NCBI GenBank assembly: GCA_945860895.1
Contig: CAMASK010000003.1
Location: 1-64,000, forward strand
Length of the DNA: 64,000 bases
Direction of reading: 5' to 3'
Origin: Bacteriovorax stolpii
GTDB taxonomy: Bacteria; Bdellovibrionota; Bacteriovoracia; Bacteriovoracales; Bacteriovoracaceae
Each line of letters opens with the position of its first letter. The stretch's first letter is position 1. Below are positions 35,426 to 43,976 of the stretch, piece by piece. The position numbers and the translations under genes are program-made. The notes beneath the pieces are model-generated. The model was given only the letters and a program-made list of their open reading frames with translations, was not told where the DNA came from and did no database searches.

Positions 35426-37091
35426 GGTCGTTTTCTTTTTGGCGATGATCTTTTCCCTTTCTTCATGTGCTTCACCTTCGGTTAAGTGGGAAGGTGAAAT
35501 CTCTAAACACGTCTCAAGCTACATGGAATCTTTTGCGAAATTCAGAAAACAAATTTGTGTGCCTAAAGCTGAATCAATCTTTGAAGAAAACCTCAAGGCC
35601 TATCGAGGTCAGGGATACTGGATTCCCGAACTAAATGATGATGTGGATGTAAATTCTATTTCAGTTCTTCTTCCGGAATTTGAAAAGAAAGTTGTCTGGA
35701 TTAAAACGCAACTCGAAAAAGTTAATAAGACAGGAATGCCCAAGCCTTCTACTACTAAAGAAGTCAGAGCTATTCTCGCCCGACTCCTGGTTCTTAAAAA
35801 GAGCGAACTATCCACTGATGAATCGGAAAAAATTAAATCTCGCAAAGAGTCCCTCAAACTTCAGGAAAAGCTTCACCAGAGTTATAAAAATCTCATTAAA
35901 AAAGTGTCTTTTCTTTCAAACTATCATTATCCCGTTGATCATCTAAAAAACCGGAAGGTTTTTGATGAGTATCGTGAAAAAGAAGATGACGAGTCCGTTA
36001 AGATTGCGAACTATTCCTTTCTTTACCGAAAACTATTGGAAGACGGCGCTTATAATCAGGATCACACCGGCTCAGATATTTATCTCAGAACCACTATCGA
36101 TACACTTCACTTTGAACTGAAGCAACATGACTTCTACCTCACTGAAGATGCTCGTTATGATCTGGAATTTGTTTTGAGTAAAATTGACAAAGAGCTCGAG
36201 CGCCCAAAAAAGAAAATGCTTGAGCGTCTAATGGAGTGGGAAGAGCGCACCAATCGAACTTTTAGTTTCTATAAATCCCTCACTCTTCCAGAAAACAAGC
36301 AACACAATAAAGCTCTGGTGAAAGAACACAATCAGGCCACGGAGCGCCTCAAAGAATTCGTCTATACAAAGCAAGCTGAAGTTTATCAGTACTGGCTTAA
36401 TCAACCGGAACTCACACGCTCGATCTTTGTTCTCGAAACCATTCTTTTAAATGAAGTAGGCGCTGTGGACGGCGATGATGCTCTGGAGCGTATGGACGTG
36501 GCACGAGTGGTAGTGAATCGTTTAGATAAACCCAAATACCTTGCCATCGGAAAAAATGAATTTATCTATCCCTATCTTAAAAAAGTCACTAGTGATTCCC
36601 ACATCAAAAATGAAAAATGGCTTAATACTTTATTCAAGCAAGGTGAGTTCTCTTTCACTTATTATTACATGAACGGTGTGGCCAAAATCTTCTGCCCAGA
36701 CATGGCAAGCCCGGCAAAAAAATTGCGTACTAAAAATGTGGAAATTGCCCTTCAGGTTCTGAAAGAAGGGGATAGACCACTCATGGCGACTCGCTATTTT
36801 TCTCGGTCCAGTATGATCGGCCGAATCCACATGGATAGTATTTGGGAGGACTACGTGCCTTATCCGGAAAGAGCAGGACTCTTGTCAGAGGGACAGGAAA
36901 AATTATTAAAGGCATTTCAGGCAGGTGATTATACATATCTCTATTCTTTCCAGAATCATGCCTCCGAACACTTTCAAGTATTAGAAATAGAAGGTCAAAA
37001 CTTCGTTCTAACTGAGAAAAACGGTCTCAAGCTCTTCTTCAATCATCGAAATCCGCACTACTTTCGCTACTTCACCAAAGTCGGAAAATAG
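35403..37091 (+). CDS. Lipoprotein with possible SleB-like wall hydrolase domain
   Basis: 562 residues from TTG 35403, chosen because GGGAG lies seven bases upstream and the result is a clean lipoprotein signal 'AMIFSLSSC' (Cys22); the ORF-track TTG is seven codons earlier. Long charged helices with coiled-coil character fill residues 30-330. The C-terminal part has 'ETILLNEVGAVDGDDALERMDVARVVVNRL' and a later 'GEFSF', which recall the cell-wall hydrolase SleB domain (catalytic Glu followed by 'ARVVLNR'). Similarity is weak by eye. Overlap with mpl supports a wall role. Confidence 0.6.
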   Translation: MFQNLKPKVVFFLAMIFSLSSCASPSVKWEGEISKHVSSYMESFAKFRKQICVPKAESIFEENLKAYRGQGYWIPELNDDVDVNSISVLLPEFEKKVVWIKTQLEKVNKTGMPKPSTTKEVRAILARLLVLKKSELSTDESEKIKSRKESLKLQEKLHQSYKNLIKKVSFLSNYHYPVDHLKNRKVFDEYREKEDDESVKIANYSFLYRKLLEDGAYNQDHTGSDIYLRTTIDTLHFELKQHDFYLTEDARYDLEFVLSKIDKELERPKKKMLERLMEWEERTNRTFSFYKSLTLPENKQHNKALVKEHNQATERLKEFVYTKQAEVYQYWLNQPELTRSIFVLETILLNEVGAVDGDDALERMDVARVVVNRLDKPKYLAIGKNEFIYPYLKKVTSDSHIKNEKWLNTLFKQGEFSFTYYYMNGVAKIFCPDMASPAKKLRTKNVEIALQVLKEGDRPLMATRYFSRSSMIGRIHMDSIWEDYVPYPERAGLLSEGQEKLLKAFQAGDYTYLYSFQNHASEHFQVLEIEGQNFVLTEKNGLKLFFNHRNPHYFRYFTKVGK

Positions 37092-37127
37092 AATCAATTT
37101 AGCCTCAAAATAATCCCCAAAATGTTT

Positions 37128-37156
37128 TTGATAAAATGTTTTTCTCAAGGTATAAA
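37128..37156 (+). promoter_or_regulatory. metK promoter
   Basis: TTGATA, 17-base spacer, TATAAA. The predicted leader is only about 48 bases and shows no aptamer I recognise, so a SAM riboswitch is unlikely. Confidence 0.7.
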
Positions 37157-37210
37157 ACCGCCTCTAGATTATTATTTGTTTAGTTCTCAATGCCTTCTAA
37201 GGAGCATGCT

Positions 37211-38374
37211 ATGTTGAAAGATTATATGTTCACCTCTGAGTCAGTTACTGAAGGTCACCCGGATAAAATCGCTGACCAAATCTCTGATGCTGTGCTTGAT
37301 GCGATGCTTGCTCAAGACCCTAAATCTCGTGTAGCTTGTGAAACTTTGATCACAACTGGCCTAGTGGTTGTAGCAGGAGAAATCACAACTGGCGCAAACG
37401 TTGATATCAACGAAACGGTACGCAAAACGATTAAAAAAATTGGTTACGACCATTCAGATAAAGGCTTTGATGCTAATACTTGCGGCGTAACAATAGCAGT
37501 TGGTAAGCAGTCTCAGGATATCGCAGTTGGTGTAAATGAAGGCGAAGGAAAATTCTTGGACCAAGGTGCTGGTGACCAGGGTTTAATGTTTGGTTACGCA
37601 GTAAACGAAACTGAACACTTCATGCCAATGACCATTGATCTGTCTCATAAACTGGCCAAGCAATTGGCCGATGTTCGTCACAGCGGAAAACTTCCACTCC
37701 TTCGAGCTGATGGTAAGACACAAGTGACTGCTCAATACATTGACGGAAAACTTGCTCGTATTGATGCTATCGTTGTTTCTACTCAACACGCTGAAGAGAT
37801 GACTCAAAAGCAAATTGAAGAAGCGATCATGGAAGAAGTGATCAAGAAAGTTGTTGATCCAAAGTACATCGACAAAAACACTAAATATTTCATTAATCCA
37901 ACTGGCCGCTTTGTTATCGGTGGACCAATGGGCGATTGCGGTCTTACAGGTCGCAAAATTATCGTAGACACTTATGGTGGTCATGGTGCACACGGTGGTG
38001 GTGCATTCTCTGGAAAAGATCCTTCTAAAGTAGATCGTTCAGCTGCCTACGCTTCTCGTCACATTGCTAAGAACGTAGTGGCTGCAGGACTCGCTGATAA
38101 AGCGTTAGTTCAGGTTGCTTACGCAATTGGTGTAGCTAAGCCAATGTCACTTTTAATCGATACTTTCGGTACGGCAAAAGTTGATGAGGCCAAACTAACT
38201 GCTGCCATTAACGAACTGTTTGATATGCGTCCTAAAGCAATCATTCAGCGTTTAGATCTTCTTCGCCCAATCTACTCTGAGACAGCTGCTTATGGTCACT
38301 TCGGTCGTACGTCTGCTAAAGGGTTTACCTGGGAAAAGACGGATATGGTTTCTGCACTTAAAGGCTTTTTCTAA
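37211..38374 (+). CDS. metK: S-adenosylmethionine synthetase
   Basis: 387 residues from ATG 37211, chosen over the ORF-track ATG seven codons upstream because AAGGAG lies six bases before it and homologues start near '[15 protein letters not shown]'. The motifs '[12 protein letters not shown]' and '[19 protein letters not shown]' bind ATP and metal and are intact. It makes the methyl donor used by rlmC, trmL and the RlmD-like enzyme in this window. It has its own promoter and terminator. Confidence 0.97.
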   Translation: MLKDYMFTSESVTEGHPDKIADQISDAVLDAMLAQDPKSRVACETLITTGLVVVAGEITTGANVDINETVRKTIKKIGYDHSDKGFDANTCGVTIAVGKQSQDIAVGVNEGEGKFLDQGAGDQGLMFGYAVNETEHFMPMTIDLSHKLAKQLADVRHSGKLPLLRADGKTQVTAQYIDGKLARIDAIVVSTQHAEEMTQKQIEEAIMEEVIKKVVDPKYIDKNTKYFINPTGRFVIGGPMGDCGLTGRKIIVDTYGGHGAHGGGAFSGKDPSKVDRSAAYASRHIAKNVVAAGLADKALVQVAYAIGVAKPMSLLIDTFGTAKVDEAKLTAAINELFDMRPKAIIQRLDLLRPIYSETAAYGHFGRTSAKGFTWEKTDMVSALKGFF

Positions 38375-38397
38375 GATCTTTGAGACAATTTTAATTC

Positions 38398-38430
38398 AAA
38401 AGGCCCTCATGATGAGAGGGCCTTTTTTTT
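38398..38430 (+). terminator. Rho-independent terminator of metK
   Basis: AGGCCCTC/GAGGGCCT stem, seven-base loop, run of eight T residues, 24 bases after the metK stop. Confidence 0.93.
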
Positions 38431-38460
38431 AGCCTTTAGAATTTTAAAATATCATTTAGA

Positions 38461-38715
38461 ATGGTTCATATGAACGAAGTTTACTTCCTAGCTCGCCACA
38501 CACCTTTTTGGGCAGTTCCTTTGCTTGTCTTGGGTTGTGAGTTTGCCTACATGTTTTGGTTAAAGAAGAAGAAGAAAAGCGCCTCATTCAGCCTAATGAT
38601 TGCTTTAATCGGCTTTATGTCCATCAGTTTTTACGTCTGGGCCGGAGGTCCAGAAAGATCAGTGTCATTTCTAAAAAAGCTGCATCGCGACAATTATCGA
38701 ATCGACGGATTATAA
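38461..38715 (+). CDS. Small two-helix membrane protein
   Basis: 84 residues. Two membrane segments (about 16-34 and 43-62) are separated by a lysine-rich loop 'KKKKKS', which by the positive-inside rule faces the cytoplasm. A short basic tail follows. An alternative ATG lies three codons in, and neither start has a strong ribosome site. No family is recognised. It is flanked by a terminator upstream and a regulated promoter downstream. Confidence 0.55.
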   Translation: MVHMNEVYFLARHTPFWAVPLLVLGCEFAYMFWLKKKKKSASFSLMIALIGFMSISFYVWAGGPERSVSFLKKLHRDNYRIDGL

Positions 38716-38781
38716 AGTCTTACATTTGACACCTCCTACATTAACTTCTTGAAATTAAAAAGATTCATTACAGTTCAAAAA

Positions 38782-38811
38782 TTGACACTAGGACTCGGGT
38801 TCTAGTAAATT
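38782..38811 (+). promoter_or_regulatory. Promoter with inverted repeat filling the spacer
   Basis: TTGACA (-35) is followed at once by the inverted repeat CTAGGAC-TCGG-GTTCTAG and then TAAATT as a candidate -10 (18-base spacer). The predicted start is about 14 bases before the response regulator ATG. The placement suggests control by a DNA-binding protein at the spacer. Confidence 0.45.
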
Positions 38812-38831
38812 TGGATTTCCTGGAGGAAACA

Positions 38832-40346
38832 ATGGATGACATAAATTTTCTTCATCAATCATTTGATGGAGCACAAGCTGCAAATAACTTTCCTCCAATC
38901 GTCATTGTTGAGGATGACACACTTCTTGGCATGAGTTTGAAAAAGTATCTCGAACACAGCCTTAAGTTGAAAGTACTTCTGTTTTCAAGTGCAGAAGACT
39001 GCTTGTTGGAATTCGCTAAGAATCACCCACGTGAAAATCCTTTCTGTTTGGTCTCAGATATTAGTCTTGAGAATGGCTCAGACGGGCTTTTGTTAATCGA
39101 CATTTTGAAAGAAAAGGGCTTTGAGTTTGTTTCTATTGTTATGACTGGATTTGCCAGCATTGAAACTGCCATTGCTGCTACTAAAAAAGGATGTTTTCAT
39201 TATTTAACTAAGCCTTTCGAACTTGAAAATTTAAAGATGCTTGTAATTCAAGCACTTCAGACAAAACTTTCTACTAATCTTCCTGTTGATATCATGAACG
39301 AAGGTGTGAATATTTTTGCTGATGGTCCTCGTCGTATGCCATCTAAGCTTAAGATTGATCGTCCAACTGTTGAAGATACTTTTGAAGGCATGATTGGTCG
39401 CTCGCGAATAATGAAAGATGTTTTCGAGAGAATTATTAAGGTTGCCAAGACTGATTCAACGATTCTTATCATGGGACCTTCTGGAACAGGTAAGGAGCTG
39501 GTGGCTTCTGCGATTCATAAATTATCTAATCGTCATCAGAAAAACCGTATTTCAGTTAACTGCGGTGCTATACCGGGTGAGCTTCTTGAGACTGAACTCT
39601 TTGGTCACGTAAAAGGTTCTTTTACTGGGGCCATTTCTAATCGCAAAGGTCGTTTTGAGTTAGCTCAGGGTGGATCAATCTTTTTAGATGAAATTGGCGA
39701 TATGCCAGCACTACTTCAGGTAAAGTTACTGCGTGTTCTTCAAGAGCGCCAGATTGAGCCTGTGGGCTCAACCGAGAATTTACCAATTGACGTGCGCGTG
39801 ATTGCTGCCACTCATAGGGATTTAGAAAAAGCTGTGAATGAAGGTAAGTTTCGCGAAGATTTATTTTACCGTTTGAACGTCATTCCTATAAGAATGCCAG
39901 CACTGAAAGAGCGTCGTGAAGATATTCCTCTTTTGATTTCTCACTTCCTGGATAGATTTGTTTCGGCCGATAGATCAAATGAAATCAGCTTCGCATCTCT
40001 AACCATGGACTTGCTGCTTGGTTATGACTGGCCTGGAAACGTGCGTGAGCTTGAAAACGTAATTGAGCGCTTAGTAATTCTTCGTGGAGGAAATGAAATC
40101 CTCCCTGAGGATCTACCTGCGAAGATTTTCAGGTCAAATCCACTTGCTACTCAAACTTATAAAACATTGTTTGAGCTGCCGGATTTAGGTGTAGATTTGA
40201 AGCAAATCCTCTCTGATATTGAGGACTCTTTGATCCTTCAGGCGATGAATCGCACTCGAGGCAATAAGAATCAAGCCTCGAAGTTGTTGACCTTGAATAG
40301 GACAACCTTGATCGAGAAGATGAAGAAAAAGAATTTAGAACTATAA
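38832..40346 (+). CDS. NtrC-family sigma-54 response regulator
   Basis: 504 residues from ATG 38832, which has GGAGG five bases upstream (the ORF-track TTG is seven codons earlier). A receiver domain (about 23-145) has acidic pocket 'VEDD', phospho-acceptor Asp76 in 'VSDISL' and 'TKPF'. The AAA+ domain has Walker A 'GPSGTGKE', sigma-54 loop 'GSFTGA' and Walker B 'FLDEIGD'. A Fis-type HTH ends the protein ('NKNQASKLLTLNRTTLIEK'). It should activate sigma-54 promoters after phosphorylation. No kinase gene is nearby. It may control the flagellar block that follows; that is inferred from position. Confidence 0.93.
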   Translation: MDDINFLHQSFDGAQAANNFPPIVIVEDDTLLGMSLKKYLEHSLKLKVLLFSSAEDCLLEFAKNHPRENPFCLVSDISLENGSDGLLLIDILKEKGFEFVSIVMTGFASIETAIAATKKGCFHYLTKPFELENLKMLVIQALQTKLSTNLPVDIMNEGVNIFADGPRRMPSKLKIDRPTVEDTFEGMIGRSRIMKDVFERIIKVAKTDSTILIMGPSGTGKELVASAIHKLSNRHQKNRISVNCGAIPGELLETELFGHVKGSFTGAISNRKGRFELAQGGSIFLDEIGDMPALLQVKLLRVLQERQIEPVGSTENLPIDVRVIAATHRDLEKAVNEGKFREDLFYRLNVIPIRMPALKERREDIPLLISHFLDRFVSADRSNEISFASLTMDLLLGYDWPGNVRELENVIERLVILRGGNEILPEDLPAKIFRSNPLATQTYKTLFELPDLGVDLKQILSDIEDSLILQAMNRTRGNKNQASKLLTLNRTTLIEKMKKKNLEL

Positions 40347-40351
40347 ATAAT

Positions 40352-40375
40352 AGCCACCTTAGGGTGGCTTTTTTT
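40352..40375 (+). terminator. Rho-independent terminator
   Basis: AGCCACC-TTAG-GGTGGCT with a seven-T run, right after the response regulator gene. Confidence 0.93.
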
Positions 40376-40437
40376 GCCTTTTGTTAAGGCAATGTCAAGA
40401 ATGTCAGGCCACGATCACGATTCTGTTAATTCTCCTT

Positions 40438-40452
40438 CCCCCCCCTTTTTTA
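40438..40452 (+). repeat. C9T6 homopolymer tract
   Basis: Nine C followed by six T, about 75 bases upstream of a secreted protein gene. Long C runs are rare in such AT-rich DNA and are prone to slippage. Confidence 0.8.
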
Positions 40453-40478
40453 TCTTTTTAGAGTTCGCTACAAGGCAT

Positions 40479-40492
40479 TCACACAAGTGAAC
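40479..40492. promoter_or_regulatory. Inverted repeat upstream of secreted protein gene
   Basis: TTCAC-ACAA-GTGAA, 32 bases before the ATG at 40525; a possible operator or leader hairpin. Confidence 0.3.
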
Positions 40493-40524
40493 TAAAACTT
40501 AAAATCTCATTAAAGGAGAAAATT

Positions 40525-40974
40525 ATGAAAATGTTTTTTATCGCTCTTGCTTTAGTAGTAGCTGCTGCAGCTTCTCAAGCTGGCGAAATCAAAGTTAAAT
40601 CAATCAGTCAGTACGTGCTTTATGGTTCTTCAACTGCAACGCCATCTTTTGCTGTAAATCCTTCAATGGGCCGCGCTTGGATTGAAGTAACTGTTACATC
40701 GAATGATCCAGAAGGTGGAATTTCTGAAGTTGAACAGATTAAAATCCCAGGTCTTTCATTCGATGCTCAGACAAATTCAATCAATATTGATTTTGAAGGT
40801 AAAATTACAACTTGTGCTGAATTGAAAACAACTGGTCGCTCAATCTTCCGTCATACAACAATCAAGATGACTCCTAATTGTAAGTTTGAAGGTCGTTGGA
40901 GAAAATTTAGTTACGATAATGGATTTGAAATTAAAAAGACTGCAGCCTATGAAATCTTTCTCATTGTAGAATAA
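40525..40974 (+). CDS. Small secreted protein of unknown function
   Basis: 149 residues with a signal peptide cleaved near 'AASQAG'. The mature part is beta-rich with two cysteines about 20 residues apart ('TTCAELK' and 'TPNCKFE'), probably one disulfide. AAAGGAG precedes the ATG by six bases. It stands alone, downstream of a C9T6 tract and an inverted repeat and upstream of two hairpins. No family is recognised. Confidence 0.7.
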   Translation: MKMFFIALALVVAAAASQAGEIKVKSISQYVLYGSSTATPSFAVNPSMGRAWIEVTVTSNDPEGGISEVEQIKIPGLSFDAQTNSINIDFEGKITTCAELKTTGRSIFRHTTIKMTPNCKFEGRWRKFSYDNGFEIKKTAAYEIFLIVE

Positions 40975-40986
40975 TATTTTCGTGGA

Positions 40987-41007
40987 AAGGGGTCACACTG
41001 GCCCCTT
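40987..41007 (+). terminator. Hairpin after secreted protein gene, no T-run
   Basis: AAGGGGTCA-CAC-TGGCCCCTT, nine-bp stem with one G-T pair. It lacks a T-tract, so it may be an mRNA 3' stabiliser rather than a terminator. The next hairpin has the T-run. Confidence 0.5.
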
Positions 41008-41091
41008 GCAAAAACAGCTTCATAACTATACCGATTTTAGCGGTTAATAATAATTTTTATTAAGTTACTGTAATCGTTCTAGTGCCAAATT

Positions 41092-41119
41092 TTCTGTCAA
41101 TTACTCGACAGAATTTTTT
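41092..41119 (+). terminator. Probable rho-independent terminator
   Basis: TTCTGTC/GACAGAA stem with an eight-base loop followed by six T residues. It lies between the secreted protein gene and the flagellar block. Confidence 0.65.
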
Positions 41120-41239
41120 GCCTATGGGAAAAATATGTCTTTTGGATTTTAAAAACTGAGTTACACTGAAAAAGAGGTAGGTAAAAATGACCATAAGATG
41201 TGGTCACCTCGATTGATGAAAGACAGGAAGTCTTCCAGA

Positions 41240-43942
41240 ATGAAAAAAATGTTTTTGCTTTTTATGACACTCTTTGCTGCCAGCGCGTTTAGCGCAGCTT
41301 CTGTATTAGCTGATATCTTTAATCAAGAAACATTCAAAACACACATCCGCTGGAATCTTCTGGTTCCCAAAGATCAATTCTTTATAAATAAAAAAGAAAG
41401 TACGTTGTTTATTGAAACTGTCAATTTAGAATTGTTTGAACGCTTGACACTAGAATTGACTAAGGTTGAAACTAATAGTCAGTTTATGGAGAGTATCTCC
41501 TTTTCTAAAGCAAATTTTCCGGCGATTGCCGCCACTATTACTGTTAAATTAAAAAATCCTTCAGTGGAGTTATTTTCTTTTTATCGTGATGCTGACAAAA
41601 AATACATTCTCGATTTTTGGATCAATACAGATTTAATTTCTGAAAAAAATGCAGTTTATCAAAAGCCACTGCCTTTACCTATGGCTCAAGAGCCCATAAT
41701 GGAGCTGAAGAAAGCTATTGCCACTAAGGCAAAGGCTAAGAATCCCCTGGCTCCTCGTAAGGGAGGCATTCTACCTATTCTAGAGGTTGACCAAGACTTA
41801 ATTGATGAAAAGATGCCAAACCCTGGTTATAAAGACTTCAGATATGGTGCAAGTTTCATTTGGGACTATCGCCCAATGATTCCTCAAATTGAAAAAGATA
41901 TTAATCTTGCTTCTAAAATTCCTGATTCTCTTTATCAAATTAAAGACCGCGACAATTTAGATGATCCTAAAGAAGCCCACATGCAACTCACGATTAATTT
42001 TTATCGTGAAGAGAAATGGGGCTTGATGAATAAATCAATTACGTTTTATGAGAAGAAATATGGTCGTGACAAAAATGCTGTAACAAACGAGTTTCTTAGG
42101 GCCAACGCCTTGTTAAAAGTGAATATTGCCAAGCCAAACCGTGGAATCACGCAGTCTGCGATGGTAATTATTTCTAATATCAAAGAAATGACTGATGATT
42201 ACGAATTGAAATCGGCCATTCTACGTTATCTCATTCAGTACAGTGTAGATATGAAGGATCATGTCAGGACGCTGGAACTCGCAAAACAACTTTTTGTAGA
42301 GGCCAGAGGCGAATTCGATCAAACCATGGTGATCCAATCCGCACTAACGATCCTTCATGCACTGGCCGAATTAAAGCAAGTTGAAAAAATTGAAGAATTT
42401 TTATCCGATAAAAAATTGGCGAGCATTCTTCCCTCTCAAATGGGAATTGCTTACACCACCTTTGCTCTACTATCTAGAGATGAGACCAAAGAGATTATCA
42501 AGCGTTATAACTCAGTTGCAAAGTCGCTGGTCAAGCCCATTCATCCAGCCATTTTATACAATGTAGCTGAGAGTTATTTTCGTCGTGCTGATTATGTTTC
42601 AGCTGCTAAAATTTTCGATGAATTTCTTGCTACTTATTCTTATCTTCTGCAGGCACCTTTTGCTCGCCTCAGACTCGCCCTGAGTTATGAGCTTTTGGAT
42701 CGAAATGTTGATGAAAACCTCATACTTTACAAAAATGCCATTGATCGTTCTACCGATGCAGCTGCGCGCTTTGAAGCTAAGCTTCGATATGTAGCTTTAA
42801 GAGTTGGTCGCAAGATTAATGTGAATGAGTCTGATAGAGAAACTGAAATTTTTCTTGAACAATCTCCTGATGAAACTAAAGCCATGAGTGCAGATCTTCG
42901 CAAACTCCTTTGGCTTGTTCGTTTGAGAATTTTTATTGCCAATAAAGAATATGAAAAGGCTTTGGCGTACCTTACCTCGATTCCTCTTGATTCAATTAAA
43001 CCAGGTGATAGAAAAGTATTTGAAGCCGATGGAGCAGAAATCATATTTGGAATTATTAAAGATTCTTACTTTAAAGAAGACTACACCAAGGTCGTCAAGG
43101 TTTGGGAAGTTTATAATAGTAAGTATGAAGCTAAAGTGGCTAAAGACCTTTATATCAATTTTGTTGTTTGTGATTCTTTTATTAAGCTTGGATTATATAA
43201 GAGTTATGACCGTGCATTGGAGAATTTCAAAGCTGTACAAGGTGAAGAGAAGAGACTCTTTCCAATTTGGGTTGAGCGAGTTAAATCTATAAATCTATCT
43301 GAGTCAGTGGAAGAATTAGAGATGATCAGAATGGTGGCAGATAAGGACTGGCAAGGTGCCAGCGACAAACTGGCCACATATCCAGTGTCACTTAGGGACT
43401 CATTAAATTATCCATTTTACAGGGGTCTGATCCATTTTAATCAGAAAAACTACTCCGAAGCGGTGTTGGAATTTGAAAAAGTACTGATTAATCAGAACAA
43501 AAATAATCAATTAACACCGAGACAAACAGCTGACCTATTAATGGGTTATGTGGATTCCTTGTATCAGTTGAAAGACCAGGATCGCTTTAAGACAGTAGTG
43601 CGTGCTTTAAGTTCTGACATTAATAATTCAAAGTCGGCACCGATCTTGAATGTTTCTGAGCGAGTCAACTACCTCCTCATCGAGTCATTCGCTGGAGAGG
43701 CAAATCCAGAATGGAAGGAGCTCGAGATGATGACAGGAAAGTTTAGAGAAAAATTTCAAAAATCTCCTTACACTGCGCGAATTGGATACCTTTACGGGTT
43801 ATCATTAATAAAGAACTCGCGCACAAGAGAAGGCAAAGAAGTTCTTAGTCTTTTAACAAAAGATGAAAATGTTCCTCTTCATATTAAGGAAATGTGTAGA
43901 AGTGAATTAGCGACAATGCAATTGCTAGAAAAGAAATTATAA
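41240..43942 (+). CDS. Large secreted TPR protein heading the flagellar block
   Basis: 900 residues from ATG 41240, chosen because AGGAAG lies nine bases upstream and a signal peptide (MKKMFLLFMTLFAASAFSA) begins there; the ORF-track start is 14 codons earlier. A beta-rich N-terminal region (about 20-135, 'PSVELFSFYRDADKKYILDFW') resembles an AMIN-like domain. The rest is helical with many TPR-like pairs, e.g. 'ILYNVAESYFRRADYVSAAKIFDEF' and 'FYRGLIHFNQKNYSEAVLEFEKV'. It lies 34 bases before the FlbD-like gene. A periplasmic scaffold for flagellar or motor assembly is inferred. Confidence 0.72.
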   Translation: MKKMFLLFMTLFAASAFSAASVLADIFNQETFKTHIRWNLLVPKDQFFINKKESTLFIETVNLELFERLTLELTKVETNSQFMESISFSKANFPAIAATITVKLKNPSVELFSFYRDADKKYILDFWINTDLISEKNAVYQKPLPLPMAQEPIMELKKAIATKAKAKNPLAPRKGGILPILEVDQDLIDEKMPNPGYKDFRYGASFIWDYRPMIPQIEKDINLASKIPDSLYQIKDRDNLDDPKEAHMQLTINFYREEKWGLMNKSITFYEKKYGRDKNAVTNEFLRANALLKVNIAKPNRGITQSAMVIISNIKEMTDDYELKSAILRYLIQYSVDMKDHVRTLELAKQLFVEARGEFDQTMVIQSALTILHALAELKQVEKIEEFLSDKKLASILPSQMGIAYTTFALLSRDETKEIIKRYNSVAKSLVKPIHPAILYNVAESYFRRADYVSAAKIFDEFLATYSYLLQAPFARLRLALSYELLDRNVDENLILYKNAIDRSTDAAARFEAKLRYVALRVGRKINVNESDRETEIFLEQSPDETKAMSADLRKLLWLVRLRIFIANKEYEKALAYLTSIPLDSIKPGDRKVFEADGAEIIFGIIKDSYFKEDYTKVVKVWEVYNSKYEAKVAKDLYINFVVCDSFIKLGLYKSYDRALENFKAVQGEEKRLFPIWVERVKSINLSESVEELEMIRMVADKDWQGASDKLATYPVSLRDSLNYPFYRGLIHFNQKNYSEAVLEFEKVLINQNKNNQLTPRQTADLLMGYVDSLYQLKDQDRFKTVVRALSSDINNSKSAPILNVSERVNYLLIESFAGEANPEWKELEMMTGKFREKFQKSPYTARIGYLYGLSLIKNSRTREGKEVLSLLTKDENVPLHIKEMCRSELATMQLLEKKL

Positions 43943-43976
43943 TCCACGAACCCAATAACAACGGACAGGAGGTCTA

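Noticed and set aside
37157-37210. SAM riboswitch before metK
   Set aside because: The leader after the predicted start is only about 48 bases and shows no SAM-I, SAM-II or SAM/SAH-like elements I recognise.
41080-41096. Shared 12-mer GTGCCAAATTTT also found near 56739
   Set aside because: A 12-base match in 64 kb is expected by chance many times, and the reverse strand lacks a correct sigma-54 -12 element.
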